A DNA stretch of 61,687 bases. It comes from Micromonospora inaquosa. GTDB lineage: Bacteria; Actinomycetota; Actinomycetes; Mycobacteriales; Micromonosporaceae. The stretch's first letter is position 1, and every line of letters starts with the position of its first letter. A program made the position numbers and the translations under genes. The stretch covers positions 1 through 61,687 of the forward strand of contig NZ_QGSZ01000173.1 of assembly GCF_003857055.1 (NCBI RefSeq), given 5' to 3'. Under the pieces are notes generated by a model, which saw only the letters and a list, made by a program, of their open reading frames with translations, was not told the origin of the DNA and did no database searches. Below, in pieces: positions 17,460 to 25,973 of the stretch.

Positions 17460-18218
17460 ATGTCGGAGGAGCTCCGCGTCGCCATCGTCACCGGAGCCGC
17501 ACGCGGCATCGGCGCGGCCACCGCCCGGCGGCTGGCCGCCGACGGAATGGCAGTCGCCGTGGTCGACATCGAGGAGACGGCCACCAAGGAGACTGTGGAC
17601 GCCATCGCCGCCGCCGGCGGCCGGGCGCTCGGAGTGGGCGCCGACGTGTCCGACCGGGACCAGGTCGAGGCGGCGGTGAGCCGGGTCGCCGCCGAGCTGG
17701 GCGCGCCCACCGTGCTGGTCAACAACGCCGGCGTGCTCCGCGACAACCTGCTGTTCAAGATGACCAACGCCGACTGGGACACGGTCATGGGGGTGCACCT
17801 GCGCGGCGCGTTCCTGTTCAGCCAGGCCGCCCAGAAGCACATGGTGGACCGCAAGTGGGGGCGGATCGTCAACCTCTCCAGCACCTCCGCGCTGGGCAAC
17901 CGGGGCCAGGCGAACTACGCCGCCGCCAAGGCCGGTTTGCAGGGCTTCACCAAGACCCTCGCCATCGAGCTGGGTCCGTTCGGAGTGACAGTGAACGCGG
18001 TCGCACCCGGCTTCATCGTCACCGACATGACGGCCGCCACCGCCGCCCGGATGAAGGTCGACTTCGACGACTTCCAGAAGCACGCCGCCGCCGAGATCCC
18101 GGTCCGTCGCCCAGGCCGGCCGGAGGACGTCGCGCACACCATCTCGTTCCTGGCGAGCGAGGGTGCCGGCTTCGTCTCCGGTCAGGTCATCTACGTCGCG
18201 GGCGGCCCCAGGGACTGA
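17460..18218 (+). CDS. FabG-like short-chain dehydrogenase/reductase
   Basis: A 252-residue classical SDR. The cofactor motif TGAARGIGAATA is at the N-terminus, ADVSDRD provides the adenine contact, and NNAGVLRDNLLFKM follows. The catalytic tetrad includes Ser in NLSSTSALGNRG and YAAAK, and the C-terminal FVSGQVIYVAGG end is typical of 3-oxoacyl-ACP reductases. NADP(H)-dependent ketone reduction is expected. An orphan copy away from fatty-acid synthesis genes may serve other substrates. A strong ribosome-binding site (GGAGG seven bases before the ATG) decides the start, and the gene is followed by a clear hairpin. Confidence 0.92.
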   Translation: MSEELRVAIVTGAARGIGAATARRLAADGMAVAVVDIEETATKETVDAIAAAGGRALGVGADVSDRDQVEAAVSRVAAELGAPTVLVNNAGVLRDNLLFKMTNADWDTVMGVHLRGAFLFSQAAQKHMVDRKWGRIVNLSSTSALGNRGQANYAAAKAGLQGFTKTLAIELGPFGVTVNAVAPGFIVTDMTAATAARMKVDFDDFQKHAAAEIPVRRPGRPEDVAHTISFLASEGAGFVSGQVIYVAGGPRD

Positions 18219-18226
18219 CCCGTACT

Positions 18227-18269
18227 CGGCGACGAGGGCGCACTGCTGGCCGGGACGCCCTCGTCGCCG
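18227..18269. terminator. Bidirectional terminator hairpin
   Basis: Perfect 14-bp arms (18227-18240 and 18256-18269) start nine bases after the SDR stop, between that gene and the convergent membrane-protein genes. Confidence 0.8.
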
Positions 18270-18322
18270 GGTCTGCGCCGAGTGCGGTGGGCGCGCGGCG
18301 GTCGGGCGGGGCGTGCGGCGGG

Positions 18323-18739
18323 TCAGGCGGGTGCGCGGCGGGTGCGCCAGAGCCAGATCAGCCCGAGCACCGGCAACACCAGCGGGATGTAGCCGTACCC
18401 GCTACCGAACCCCGACCAGACCGTCTCGTCCGGGAACAGCTCCTTGTCGACCAGGCTCAGGACGCCGACGGCGACCACCCCGACCAGCTCCACGGAGCAG
18501 CACGCCAGCGCGACCCGTCGGCCGGTGTGCCCGGCGCGGGCCAACCCCACCGCCGCCACGATGTAGATGAGCGCGGCCACCCCGGAGAGCAGGTACGCCA
18601 CCGGTGCCTCGTCGAACTTGGTGGCGATCTGAAGCCCCGCCCGGCTCGTCGCCGCGATGGCGAAGAGCAGGTAGACCGCGATCAGCAGCCGACCCGGGCC
18701 GGAGTTCGTACGTCGTGGGGCCGGCCCCGCCTCAACCAC
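18323..18739 (-). CDS. Four-helix membrane protein, unknown function
   Basis: A 138-residue hypothetical integral membrane protein with four hydrophobic segments (about residues 18-36, 48-66, 75-95 and 115-131) and a basic C-terminal tail WRTRRAPA. I recognise it only as a conserved actinobacterial type without assigned function. It overlaps the preceding membrane protein gene by eight bases on the same strand, so the two are translated together and may form a complex. Coding is supported by strong third-position G+C bias and coherent hydrophobicity. Confidence 0.75.
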   Translation of the reverse strand: MVEAGPAPRRTNSGPGRLLIAVYLLFAIAATSRAGLQIATKFDEAPVAYLLSGVAALIYIVAAVGLARAGHTGRRVALACCSVELVGVVAVGVLSLVDKELFPDETVWSGFGSGYGYIPLVLPVLGLIWLWRTRRAPA

Positions 18740-19133
18740 CGAGCACCTCCCAGGTCTGCTGCAACCGGACCACCACCACCGGGGTCACCAGGCAGACCGC
18801 GCACACGATCGCCGAGCCCCAGCGGGTTGGTTCCATCCGGGCCAGCACCCAGGCCAGTGGCGGCAGGCACACCAGCGTGACCAGGTAGCCGAAGAAGGCA
18901 CCGGGCTCGCCGGGCCGATCCCCGCCGCCGACCGCGACGAGCGCCAGCACGCTCAACACCAGCAACGCCACTTCGAGTACGGCCAGACCGACGAACTGCA
19001 CCCGGTCCGGCGGCCGGTGGCGTACCGCCGCCACCAGCGCCCACGCCGCGACGAGCAGCGACAGCACGATCGGTACGGTCGCGACGATCCCGTCCACCGG
19101 CGAGTCGGTGCCCACGCTGCTCACCGGGCACAC
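18732..19133 (-). CDS. Small membrane protein paired with next gene
   Basis: A 133-residue protein with about four hydrophobic helices (near residues 17-37, 48-66, 78-96 and 106-122) and short loops. There is no recognisable family. It starts at the GTG at 19133, with a TAGGCT -10-like element at 19160-19165 about 27 bases upstream. The start at 19112 is an alternative. It overlaps the downstream membrane protein by eight bases. The pair resembles small two-component membrane modules, but no ATPase or regulator is nearby to suggest transport. Confidence 0.7.
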   Translation of the reverse strand: MCPVSSVGTDSPVDGIVATVPIVLSLLVAAWALVAAVRHRPPDRVQFVGLAVLEVALLVLSVLALVAVGGGDRPGEPGAFFGYLVTLVCLPPLAWVLARMEPTRWGSAIVCAVCLVTPVVVVRLQQTWEVLGG

Positions 19134-19230
19134 CCGGTCGTTGCCTCGGTCACCGGCACAGCCTACTAACCGTCGTAGTAAGCGGGTGTTCTGCCTCTCC
19201 GCGTGTGACGCGCGCCTGTCGAGGTGGGCG

Positions 19231-19593
19231 TCAGTCGTCCACTGGCAGCCAGTAGACGGAGATGGCCAGGAGCGGGTCTGGTCCGTCGTTGCGAATCTGG
19301 TGCGGCACCCTGCTCTCGAACGCCGCCACGTCCCCGGCCCCCAGCACCGCCGTCTGGTCGGCGAACATCAAGCTTCCGGTTCCGGAAACGATGATCCACA
19401 CCTCGCGGGACCGATGGACATCGAGGTCGTTTGACGTGTTCGGAGCCACCGACCAGCGAGCGACCTCGAACGGCGCGGGCGCCGTCGACGGAAACGGCAG
19501 CAGGGCGCGGTGAACGGGGCCGCCCTCGGCGAAGTCGTACCAGTGTTCAAACGTCACGGCGCCGCTGGCCATCGCTGGATTCGTTGTTCGCAT
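19231..19593 (-). CDS. Small cupin-domain protein
   Basis: A 120-residue single-cupin protein. The beta-barrel contains RSREVWIIVSGTGSLMF (cupin motif 1 region, with His in DVHRSREVW) and VLGAGDVAAFESRVPHQIRNDG (motif 2 with the PHQ histidine). These residues would bind a metal ion. Such proteins can be dioxygenases, isomerases or sensors, and the substrate is unknown. I chose the ATG at 19593, seven bases after CAGTCT (19601-19606), because the longer upstream frame has no cupin homology. It diverges from the Gfo/Idh/MocA gene. Confidence 0.8.
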   Translation of the reverse strand: MRTTNPAMASGAVTFEHWYDFAEGGPVHRALLPFPSTAPAPFEVARWSVAPNTSNDLDVHRSREVWIIVSGTGSLMFADQTAVLGAGDVAAFESRVPHQIRNDGPDPLLAISVYWLPVDD

Positions 19594-19845
19594 GTGGTCG
19601 AGACTGCCGCGCCGCACGCGGGGGTGTCTGGCGGCAATCGGACCCGACGTTGGCGGGAGCGACGCCGGAAGGCCGCGAGCGGACCGGAGCACACCGACGT
19701 GTGCCGTCGGTGGCTCGACCGCGACCCGGAAACGAGGGTGAGCTGCTTCGATTGGTGGAACCCGCCGCCGTCAGGGCCGCCGGGGCGACTAGCGTGGATC
19801 ACGTCCGTGGCGTTGCCGCGGTGCGGGGAAACAGCGGAGGTACAC

Positions 19846-20748
19846 GTGCTGCGGTTCGGTTTGTTCGGCACCGGTCACTGGGCGATCGAGACGCACGGGA
19901 AGGCGCTGCACGCACATCCCGACGCGGAGTTGGTCGGGGTGTGGGGCCGCAACCCGGAGCGGGCCTCCGCGCTGGCCGAGCGGTACGGGGTGCCCGCCTA
20001 CGCCGACGTCGACGCGCTGATCGAGCAGTGCGAGGCGATCGCCGTCGCCCTGCCGCCGGACATCCAGGCCGACATCGCGGTCCGGGCGGCCCGCGCCGGT
20101 CGGCACCTGCTGCTGGACAAGCCGCTGGCGCTCAGCGTGGCCGACGCCGACCGTGTCGTGGCCGCCGCCGAGGAGTCCGGGGTCGCCTCGGTCGTCTTCT
20201 TCACCCAGCGGTTCCAGCCGAACGTGACAGCGTTCCTCGCCGCGACCGCCGCCGTCGGGGGCTGGCAGCACGGCCGGACCACCGCGTTCGCCTCGATCTT
20301 CCAGGACGGCAGCCCCTACGGCGGCTCGTTGTGGCGTCGGGAGCACGGGGCGCTCTGGGACATCGCCCCGCACGCCCTCTCGATCCTCCTGCCGGTGCTG
20401 GGACGGGTGACGCAGGTGGCGGCGATGGACGGACCGAGCGGGATGGTGCACCTGCTGCTCACCCACGAGGGTGGTGCCACCAGCAGCGCCTCGCTCTCCC
20501 TGGACGCCCCGACCGAGTCGATGGCCCGGGAGTTCGTGTTCTACGGCGAGAACGGCGTCGAGAACGTCCCGTCCGGTGAGAACGACCCCGCCACCGCGTT
20601 CGGTGTCGCCATCGACCAGCTCGTCGAGCAGGTGCGGGCCGGCACCCGGGACCACCGCTGCGACGTCCGGTTCGGCCGTGAGGTGGTCGGCATCCTCGCC
20701 GCCGCCGAAACCGCCCGCAGCGAAGCCCGCACCATCACCATTCCCTAA
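19846..20748 (+). CDS. Gfo/Idh/MocA-family oxidoreductase
   Basis: A 300-residue NAD(P)-dependent oxidoreductase. The Rossmann domain shows LRFGLFGTGHWAIETHGKAL at the N-terminus, then AIAVALPPDIQADIAVRAARAGRHLLLDKPLAL, whose EKP/DKP motif is the family hallmark (Lys near residue 95). The C-terminal alpha/beta domain carries the substrate site, with the catalytic-type histidine in WDIAPHALSILL. Typical reactions are oxidation or reduction of sugars and inositols. The GTG at 19846 is chosen because GGAGGT lies four bases upstream. A TAGCGT -10 at 19790-19795 would give a roughly 45-nt leader. Confidence 0.87.
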   Translation: MLRFGLFGTGHWAIETHGKALHAHPDAELVGVWGRNPERASALAERYGVPAYADVDALIEQCEAIAVALPPDIQADIAVRAARAGRHLLLDKPLALSVADADRVVAAAEESGVASVVFFTQRFQPNVTAFLAATAAVGGWQHGRTTAFASIFQDGSPYGGSLWRREHGALWDIAPHALSILLPVLGRVTQVAAMDGPSGMVHLLLTHEGGATSSASLSLDAPTESMAREFVFYGENGVENVPSGENDPATAFGVAIDQLVEQVRAGTRDHRCDVRFGREVVGILAAAETARSEARTITIP

Positions 20749-20767
20749 CCACTCTGTCTGGGGTGGG

Positions 20768-20959
20768 TCAGGTGCGGGTGGACAGGGCGGCGCTCAGCTC
20801 GTCCGGTGAGTCGAACTGCTCCGCCGGCAACGCCTGCAACATCTGCAACATCGCCGTGCTGGCCCCGTTCTCCTGACCCCAGCGGATCAGGTCCTCCCGC
20901 GAGACCGGGTAGTCGAGCCCGGCCAGGTACTCCTGCAACTGCACCCCGGTGACGGTCAT
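20768..20959 (-). CDS. DUF2795 small protein
   Basis: A 63-residue protein that matches the DUF2795 pattern: VQLQEYLAGLDYPVSREDLIRWGQENGA, then a second helix and PAEQFDSPDELSAAL. These short acidic helical proteins are abundant in actinobacteria. Their fold resembles a small DNA/RNA-binding or adaptor helical bundle, but no function is established. It lies 128 bases from the divergent esterase-like gene. Coding confidence rests on the family match and correct length. Confidence 0.8.
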   Translation of the reverse strand: MTVTGVQLQEYLAGLDYPVSREDLIRWGQENGASTAMLQMLQALPAEQFDSPDELSAALSTRT

Positions 20960-21087
20960 GTCGGCCGGCTACCCGCTCGTGGTGGCCGTACACCGGCCTG
21001 GTCGGCACCCACGACGGCCCGGCGGCCGGCGTGTCGGCCCGCGACGCGCCGACGGTTTGCCGCAGTGGCGGCCGGGTAGCCGCTGGC

Positions 21088-22344
21088 ATGCTGGTTCAGC
21101 GGCTCGGCGCGCCGAGCGATTTCGACCCGTTGCTGGAGCGCGTCCGGAACGCGCGGGTGGTGATGATCGGTGAATCCACCCACGGCAGTTACGACTACTA
21201 CCGGTTGCGTGAGCAGCTCACCCGCCGCCTGATCGCGGAGTGTGGCTTCTCCTTCGTCGCCGTGGAGGGTGACTGGCCCGACTGTGACCGGGTGCACCGG
21301 TCGGTGACGGCCGCGCCGGGTGGCGCGCTCGAACCGCAGCTCGCGCTCGCTGAGTTCGAGCGATGGCCGACCTGGATGTGGGCCAATGCCGAGGTGGCCC
21401 GGTTCGCCAGCTGGCTGCGAGCCTGGAACGTCGAGCGGCCCGAGGAGCAACGGGCCGGGTTCCACGGGCTCGACGTGTACAGCCTCTGGGAGTCGATGCA
21501 GGCGATCTTCGACTACCTGGGGGAGGAGGACCCGAAGTCGCTGGAGGCGGCGCAGGACGCGTACCGGTGTTTCGAGCCGTACGGCAAGCGGGTCGAGGAG
21601 TACGGCGCAGCCAGCCGGTTCGTCTCCGCGCGCTGCGAGGAGGAGGTCGTCCGGTTGCTCGCCCGGACCCGCGAACACGCCCTCTCCGACGGCCCGGACA
21701 GCTTCTCGGCCTGGCAGAACGCGGAGGTGGTGGCCGGTGCGGAGCGCTACTACCGGGCAATGGTGGCCGGCGGGCCGGACTCGTGGAACATCCGCGACAC
21801 CCACATGCAGGACACCCTGGACCGGCTGCTGGACCGGTACGGCCCGGACGCCCGGGGCATCGTCTGGGCGCACAACACGCACGTCGGGGACGCACGGGCC
21901 ACCGACATGGCCGCCGACGGGATGGTGAACATCGGTCAGTTGGCTCGGGAGCGGCACGGCGAGGACGCGGTGGCCCTGATCGGCTTCGGCAGTTACCGGG
22001 GTACGGCGATCGCGGCACCCCGCTGGGGTTCGCCGCCCGAGGCGATGGTGGTGCCGCCGGCTCGGGAGGGGTCGATCGAGCGGCGGCTGCACGAGCTGAT
22101 GCCGGAGCGGGCCGTGCTGATCTTCGGCGGCGACGACCAGCCGGGCTGGGTCACCGACACCGTGGACCACCGGGCGATCGGGGTGGTCTACGACCCGTCG
22201 TTCGAGTCCTGGGGCAACTACGTGCCGACCCGGATCGGCGAACGCTACGACGCCTTCATCTGGTGCGACGACACCACAGCTCTGCACCCGCTGCCGGTGC
22301 CAGCGGCCCCCGGTGAGATGGAGACCTATCCGGCGGGCGTCTGA
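21088..22344 (+). CDS. Erythromycin esterase-like protein
   Basis: A 418-residue protein of the erythromycin esterase/EreA-like superfamily. Family motifs include VVMIGESTHGSYDYYRLREQL near the N-terminus (catalytic-type Glu and His), FVAVEGDWPDCDRVHR, GLDVYSLWESMQAIFDYL and WAHNTHVGDARATDM, which holds the second conserved His. The enzymes with known function hydrolyse macrolide lactones. Most environmental homologues have unknown substrates, so resistance should not be assumed. The ATG at 21088 is the first start with homology. A hairpin follows directly. Confidence 0.87.
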   Translation: MLVQRLGAPSDFDPLLERVRNARVVMIGESTHGSYDYYRLREQLTRRLIAECGFSFVAVEGDWPDCDRVHRSVTAAPGGALEPQLALAEFERWPTWMWANAEVARFASWLRAWNVERPEEQRAGFHGLDVYSLWESMQAIFDYLGEEDPKSLEAAQDAYRCFEPYGKRVEEYGAASRFVSARCEEEVVRLLARTREHALSDGPDSFSAWQNAEVVAGAERYYRAMVAGGPDSWNIRDTHMQDTLDRLLDRYGPDARGIVWAHNTHVGDARATDMAADGMVNIGQLARERHGEDAVALIGFGSYRGTAIAAPRWGSPPEAMVVPPAREGSIERRLHELMPERAVLIFGGDDQPGWVTDTVDHRAIGVVYDPSFESWGNYVPTRIGERYDAFIWCDDTTALHPLPVPAAPGEMETYPAGV

Positions 22345-22348
22345 CGCA

Positions 22349-22385
22349 GTGCAGGTGTGGCGCCCGGTGGGTGCCACACCTGCAC
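22349..22385. terminator. Bidirectional terminator hairpin
   Basis: Perfect 13-bp arms (22349-22361 and 22373-22385) with an 11-nt loop lie between the convergent esterase-like and MMPL genes. Confidence 0.8.
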
Positions 22386-22395
22386 CATCGATCGG

Positions 22396-24618
22396 TCAGA
22401 CGTGCGTCGGGGTGCGGTCTTCGAGGTGCGCGCGTAGGCCCTCACCCTCGATGTCCACGTTCGGCAGGGCGCGGTTGAGCCAGCGGGGCAGCCACCAGGC
22501 GCGGTCGCCGAGGAGCGACATCACCGCCGGGACGATGGTCATCCGGACCACGAACGCGTCGATGGCGACGCCGACGGCGAGCGCGAAGCCCATCGACTTG
22601 ATCACCGGGTCCTCCAGGAAGACGAAGCCCCCGAAGACCGAGATCATGATCAGCGCGGCGGCGGTGACCACCCGTGCGCCGTGCCCCATACCGCTGATGG
22701 TGGCCTGTCGGGCGGTCTCACCGTGGACGAAATCCTCCCGCATCCGGGACACCAGGAACACCTCGTAGTCCATGGCGAGCCCGAACAGGATGCCGATGAG
22801 CAGGATCGGCAGGAAGCTGATCAGCGGACCGGGCGTGTCCAGGCCGACCAGGTCGGCGAGGTGTCCCTGCTGGAAGACGGCCACCGTGATGCCGAACGTG
22901 GCGGCGACGGTGAGCAGGAAGCCCAGCGCCGCCTTGATCGGCACCAGCAGCGAGCGGAACACCAGCATCAGCAGCAGCACCGAGAGCCCGACCACCAGCA
23001 ACAGGTAGATCGGAAGCGCGTCGGAGAGCTTCTCTGAGACGTCGATGCCGATGGCGGTGACGCCGGTGAGCAGCACGTCCGCGTCACGGATCCCGCCCAC
23101 CTCGCCACGGATGTCGTGGACCAGGGTCTCGGTGGCCTCGTCGGTCGGGCCGGTCTTCGGCACCACGCCGAGCAGCGCGGTCCGGCCGTCCGGGCTGACC
23201 TGGGCCGGCGCCACCGCGAGGACGTTCTCGGTGCGCTGGAGCAGGGCGGTCACCTGCGGCACGGCGGCCGAGGTGGCCTGCGGGGTGTCACCGGCGACCA
23301 CCACCGCGAGCCGGCCGGTGAAGCCCGCTCCGAAGCCCTCGACGGTCAGGTCGTTAGCCACCCGGGCGGGTGAGCCGACGGCGGCCGTCGCGGCGCCCGG
23401 CAGGGCCAGCCGCATGTCCGGCGTGGGCAACGCGAGCAGCCCCAGGCCGAGCAGGCCGACCAGGATGACCGGTACCCGGAACCGGGTGATCAGTCGCGCC
23501 CAGCGGAAGCCGAACCGGGTGCGGTCCTCGGTCGTGGTCGTCGTCGTCGCGGCCGGCCGGTCGGTGACGTCCGTGTCGTCCTCGTCCGCGTCGACGGTGG
23601 GAACGGCACGCAGCCGGCGGGGGAGCACCCGGCGGCCGGCGAAGCCGAGCAGCGCCGGCTGGAGGGTGATGGCGACGAGTACGGCGACGGTGACCGTGCC
23701 GGCGGCGGCCAGACCCATCACGGTGAGGAAGGGAATGTCCACCACGGCAAGCCCGGCCAGGGCGATGACCACGGTGGCACCAGCGAAGACCACTGCCGAG
23801 CCGGCGGTGCCGACGGCCCGGCCGACTGCCTCCTCCGGGGACAGGCCGTCGAGCAGATTCTGCCGGTGCCGGGAGGTGATGAAGAGTGAGTAGTCGATGC
23901 CGACAGCGAGACCGAGCATCAGCGCCAGGATCGGTGCGGTGCTGGTGAGCTGGACGACGCCGCTCAGCGCGAACAGGCCGGCCATCCCGGCGCCCACGCC
24001 GATCAGCGCGTTGAGCATGGTCATGCCGGCGGCGACCAGGGAGCCGAACGTGATGATCAGGACGATCGCGGCGACCAGTACGCCGAGCGCTTCGGTGGAG
24101 CCGATCTCCGGCTCACCGCCGAGCACCTCGCCGCCGGGGGCGACCTGCCAACCCTGTGCCTCGGCCGCTGCGCCAACCTCCTCGTACGCGGTGCGCTGCG
24201 CGTCGGTCACCTCGTCGCCGCCGGTGGCGAACTGGACCTGGACCAGCGCGTACCGGCCGTTGGGTGAGACCGCGCCGACCTGCAACGGGTTGACCGCGCC
24301 GACCACGCCGGGCAGTGCGGACGCCTGCTGCACCAGTTCCTGCACCACGGCCTGGCCCTGCGGGGTGGCCAGGTCGCCGTCGGCGGGCGCCTTGACCGTG
24401 ATGGTGCCGGTGGCGCCGCTGGCCGCGGGGAACTGGTCGGCGAGCAGGTCCAGTGCGCGCTGGCTCTCGGTGCCGGGCATGGTGAAGTTGCTCGCCGTCG
24501 TGCCGCGCAGGGTCGCCGCGGCCAGGCCGGCGACGACGAGTACGACGAGCCAGAGCGCGACGACGAGCCGTCGCCGGCGCAACGCGCCCCGGCCGAGCCG
24601 GTAGAGCAGGGTGGCCAT
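22396..24618 (-). CDS. MMPL/RND-family membrane transporter
   Basis: A 740-residue, roughly 12-helix transporter of the MMPL type. The N-terminal helix and a large extracytoplasmic loop (about residues 40-180) precede helices 2-6, which contain the GIDYSLFITSRHRQNLLDG signature with the proton-relay Asp-Tyr. A second half repeats the layout, with AMDYEVFLVSRMREDFVHG and a Thr-rich linker (about residues 360-375) between halves. MMPL proteins export lipids, siderophores or drugs using the proton gradient. The ATG overlaps the TetR stop by one base (TGATG), so exporter and repressor are co-translated. The last residues form a short basic cytosolic tail. Confidence 0.92.
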   Translation of the reverse strand: MATLLYRLGRGALRRRRLVVALWLVVLVVAGLAAATLRGTTASNFTMPGTESQRALDLLADQFPAASGATGTITVKAPADGDLATPQGQAVVQELVQQASALPGVVGAVNPLQVGAVSPNGRYALVQVQFATGGDEVTDAQRTAYEEVGAAAEAQGWQVAPGGEVLGGEPEIGSTEALGVLVAAIVLIITFGSLVAAGMTMLNALIGVGAGMAGLFALSGVVQLTSTAPILALMLGLAVGIDYSLFITSRHRQNLLDGLSPEEAVGRAVGTAGSAVVFAGATVVIALAGLAVVDIPFLTVMGLAAAGTVTVAVLVAITLQPALLGFAGRRVLPRRLRAVPTVDADEDDTDVTDRPAATTTTTTEDRTRFGFRWARLITRFRVPVILVGLLGLGLLALPTPDMRLALPGAATAAVGSPARVANDLTVEGFGAGFTGRLAVVVAGDTPQATSAAVPQVTALLQRTENVLAVAPAQVSPDGRTALLGVVPKTGPTDEATETLVHDIRGEVGGIRDADVLLTGVTAIGIDVSEKLSDALPIYLLLVVGLSVLLLMLVFRSLLVPIKAALGFLLTVAATFGITVAVFQQGHLADLVGLDTPGPLISFLPILLIGILFGLAMDYEVFLVSRMREDFVHGETARQATISGMGHGARVVTAAALIMISVFGGFVFLEDPVIKSMGFALAVGVAIDAFVVRMTIVPAVMSLLGDRAWWLPRWLNRALPNVDIEGEGLRAHLEDRTPTHV

Positions 24619-25205
24619 CAGGAGTCCTTGTCCTCGGTCGTGGGTGGATGGGCCAGTGGTGCGTCGACGGGTTCGACGGCCCGCCGGGCGAGGGTGCGCA
24701 GGGCGGGGCGCAGTTCGTCGTCGGGGATGTCGACGAACTCGGCGCACGCCTCGGAGATGCCGGCGAGCAGCACCAGCGCGGCGATCCGGGCGCCCGGCCG
24801 GTCGGAGTGCCCGGCCAACGCGTCGCGCAGCCGATCGGAGATCTGCTGGATGTGCGCGAAGGCCGGCTGGCACAGCAGCTCCGGGAACTCGCCGCGAAGT
24901 ACCGCGATTTCCCGCCGGAACCGGACCGCGAGGTCGACGAAGCCCTGTGCGGCGACCTCCTGGGCGGCCGCTCCGGTCAGGCCGTTGAGCTGGTCGTCGA
25001 GGCTGCGGAGCACGTCGATCGCGGGGGCCATCAGCTCGGCGAGCAGGGCTTCCTTGTTGGCGAAGTGGTAGAGCACCGTGGCCTTGGAGCAGCCGACCTC
25101 GCGGGCGATGTCCTGCAGGGAGGTGCCCCGGTAGCCGGTCACCGTGAACTGTCGCGCCGCTGCGGCGAGGATCTCGCCGTGCGTGTCTGGTACCGCTCTG
25201 ACCAT
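24618..25205 (-). CDS. TetR-family repressor of MMPL exporter
   Basis: A 195-residue TetR-like regulator. The HTH is THGEILAAAARQFTVTGYRGTSLQDIAREVGCSKATVLYHFANKEALL (residues 8-55, given here only to locate the helices), followed by an all-helical ligand domain. It is the first gene of a two-gene unit with the exporter. Two perfect 16-bp palindromes stand 31 bases upstream of its ATG, so autorepression and control of the exporter are expected, lifted by an exporter substrate. The ribosome-binding site is GGAGG, ten bases before the ATG. Confidence 0.93.
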   Translation of the reverse strand: MVRAVPDTHGEILAAAARQFTVTGYRGTSLQDIAREVGCSKATVLYHFANKEALLAELMAPAIDVLRSLDDQLNGLTGAAAQEVAAQGFVDLAVRFRREIAVLRGEFPELLCQPAFAHIQQISDRLRDALAGHSDRPGARIAALVLLAGISEACAEFVDIPDDELRPALRTLARRAVEPVDAPLAHPPTTEDKDS

Positions 25206-25235
25206 GCGTGGTCCACCTCCCGCAAACCAGCATGC

Positions 25236-25270
25236 CTGACCGATCGGTCAGACCCTGACCGATCGGTCAG
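25236..25270. promoter_or_regulatory. Twin TetR operators
   Basis: CTGACCGATCGGTCAG occurs twice in direct tandem (25236-25251 and 25255-25270), each a perfect palindrome, with starts 19 bases apart. Such GACCGATCGGTC sites are typical of self-regulating TetR proteins, and two sites spaced about two helical turns apart allow binding of two dimers on one face. Confidence 0.85.
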
Positions 25271-25306
25271 ACTGAGGCGGTGGCGTTCCCCACATCCCCG
25301 CCGGGT

Positions 25307-25738
25307 TTATCCGGCGTGCTGGGCGTCGTACCTGGTCCGCGCCTCGGCGATGGTCCGGCGGTGCCGCTCGGCCCAACTGGTCAGCGCGACCAGCGACTCG
25401 TAGAGCTCCAGCGCCATCGGGGTGGCGGTGTACTCGACCTTGGGTGGGACGGTCGGGTAGACAGTGCGGTGCAGCAGGCCGTCCCGTTCCAGGTTGCGCA
25501 ACGTCAGGGTGAGCATCCGGCGGCTGATGCCCTCGATGTGCCGCTCCAGTTCGGTGAAACGCACCGGCCCGTTCGAGGCGGCCACCAGGATGCCGATGCT
25601 CCACTTGCCGCCGACCCGGTCGAGCACCTCGCGGACGGTGCACGCCCGATCCTGCCCCGGGGTGAACGGCACGCCGCCGTCCGCGCAGGTGAACTCGCCC
25701 TCGACCTCCGAGGACACATCGCTGTTCCGGTGGGACAT
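25307..25738 (-). CDS. HxlR-family transcriptional regulator
   Basis: A 143-residue winged-helix regulator of the HxlR/MarR-like type. The core VREVLDRVGGKWSIGILVAASNG, RFTELERHIEGISRRMLTLTLRNLERDGLLHR and YTATPMALEL is diagnostic, and the cysteine just before VREV (near residue 34) is the position that senses electrophiles or redox stress in some members. ATG at 25738 is favoured over the GTG just before it, by AAGGAGG seven bases upstream. It diverges from a short reading frame across a palindromic region, the classic HxlR arrangement with a divergently activated target. Confidence 0.9.
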   Translation of the reverse strand: MSHRNSDVSSEVEGEFTCADGGVPFTPGQDRACTVREVLDRVGGKWSIGILVAASNGPVRFTELERHIEGISRRMLTLTLRNLERDGLLHRTVYPTVPPKVEYTATPMALELYESLVALTSWAERHRRTIAEARTRYDAQHAG

Positions 25739-25762
25739 CACGGTGCCTCCTTCCGCTCCGGT

Positions 25763-25781
25763 TCATGGTCACAGACCATGA
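25763..25781. promoter_or_regulatory. Candidate HxlR operator palindrome
   Basis: TCATGGTC and GACCATGA are perfect 8-bp inverted arms around a 3-bp centre, midway between the HxlR start and the divergent short frame at 25817. Its position and size suit autoregulation and control of the divergent transcript. Confidence 0.55.
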
Positions 25782-25816
25782 CCTCGGTAACAAACCGTGC
25801 ACCAAGGAGGGGTTTC

Positions 25817-25942
25817 ATGGAGCGTGTGGCGCTGGCCGCCCTGCCCCGACGTCCGGCCCTGCCGTCGTCGGCCGCCGATCCGTCGGACCTGACCGGGGTG
25901 GATATCGGAATCGATCCGTACCGAAGCGCCGCGTCCGGTTGA
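25817..25942 (+). CDS. Short frame divergent from HxlR, possible remnant
   Basis: A 41-codon frame with a very good ribosome-binding site (AAGGAGG, eight bases before the ATG), directly downstream of the HxlR palindrome. HxlR regulators usually face an oxidoreductase or reductase gene that they control. Here the frame begins convincingly but stops after 41 codons, with no family match. It may be the stub of a deleted target gene, a leader peptide for the LigD-type gene 31 bases downstream, or a genuine micro-protein. The residues, rich in Ala, Pro and Asp, do not settle this. Confidence 0.4.
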   Translation: MERVALAALPRRPALPSSAADPSDLTGVDIGIDPYRSAASG

Positions 25943-25973
25943 CCGACGGCAGCCAGGCCGGGAGGGTGGTCGG

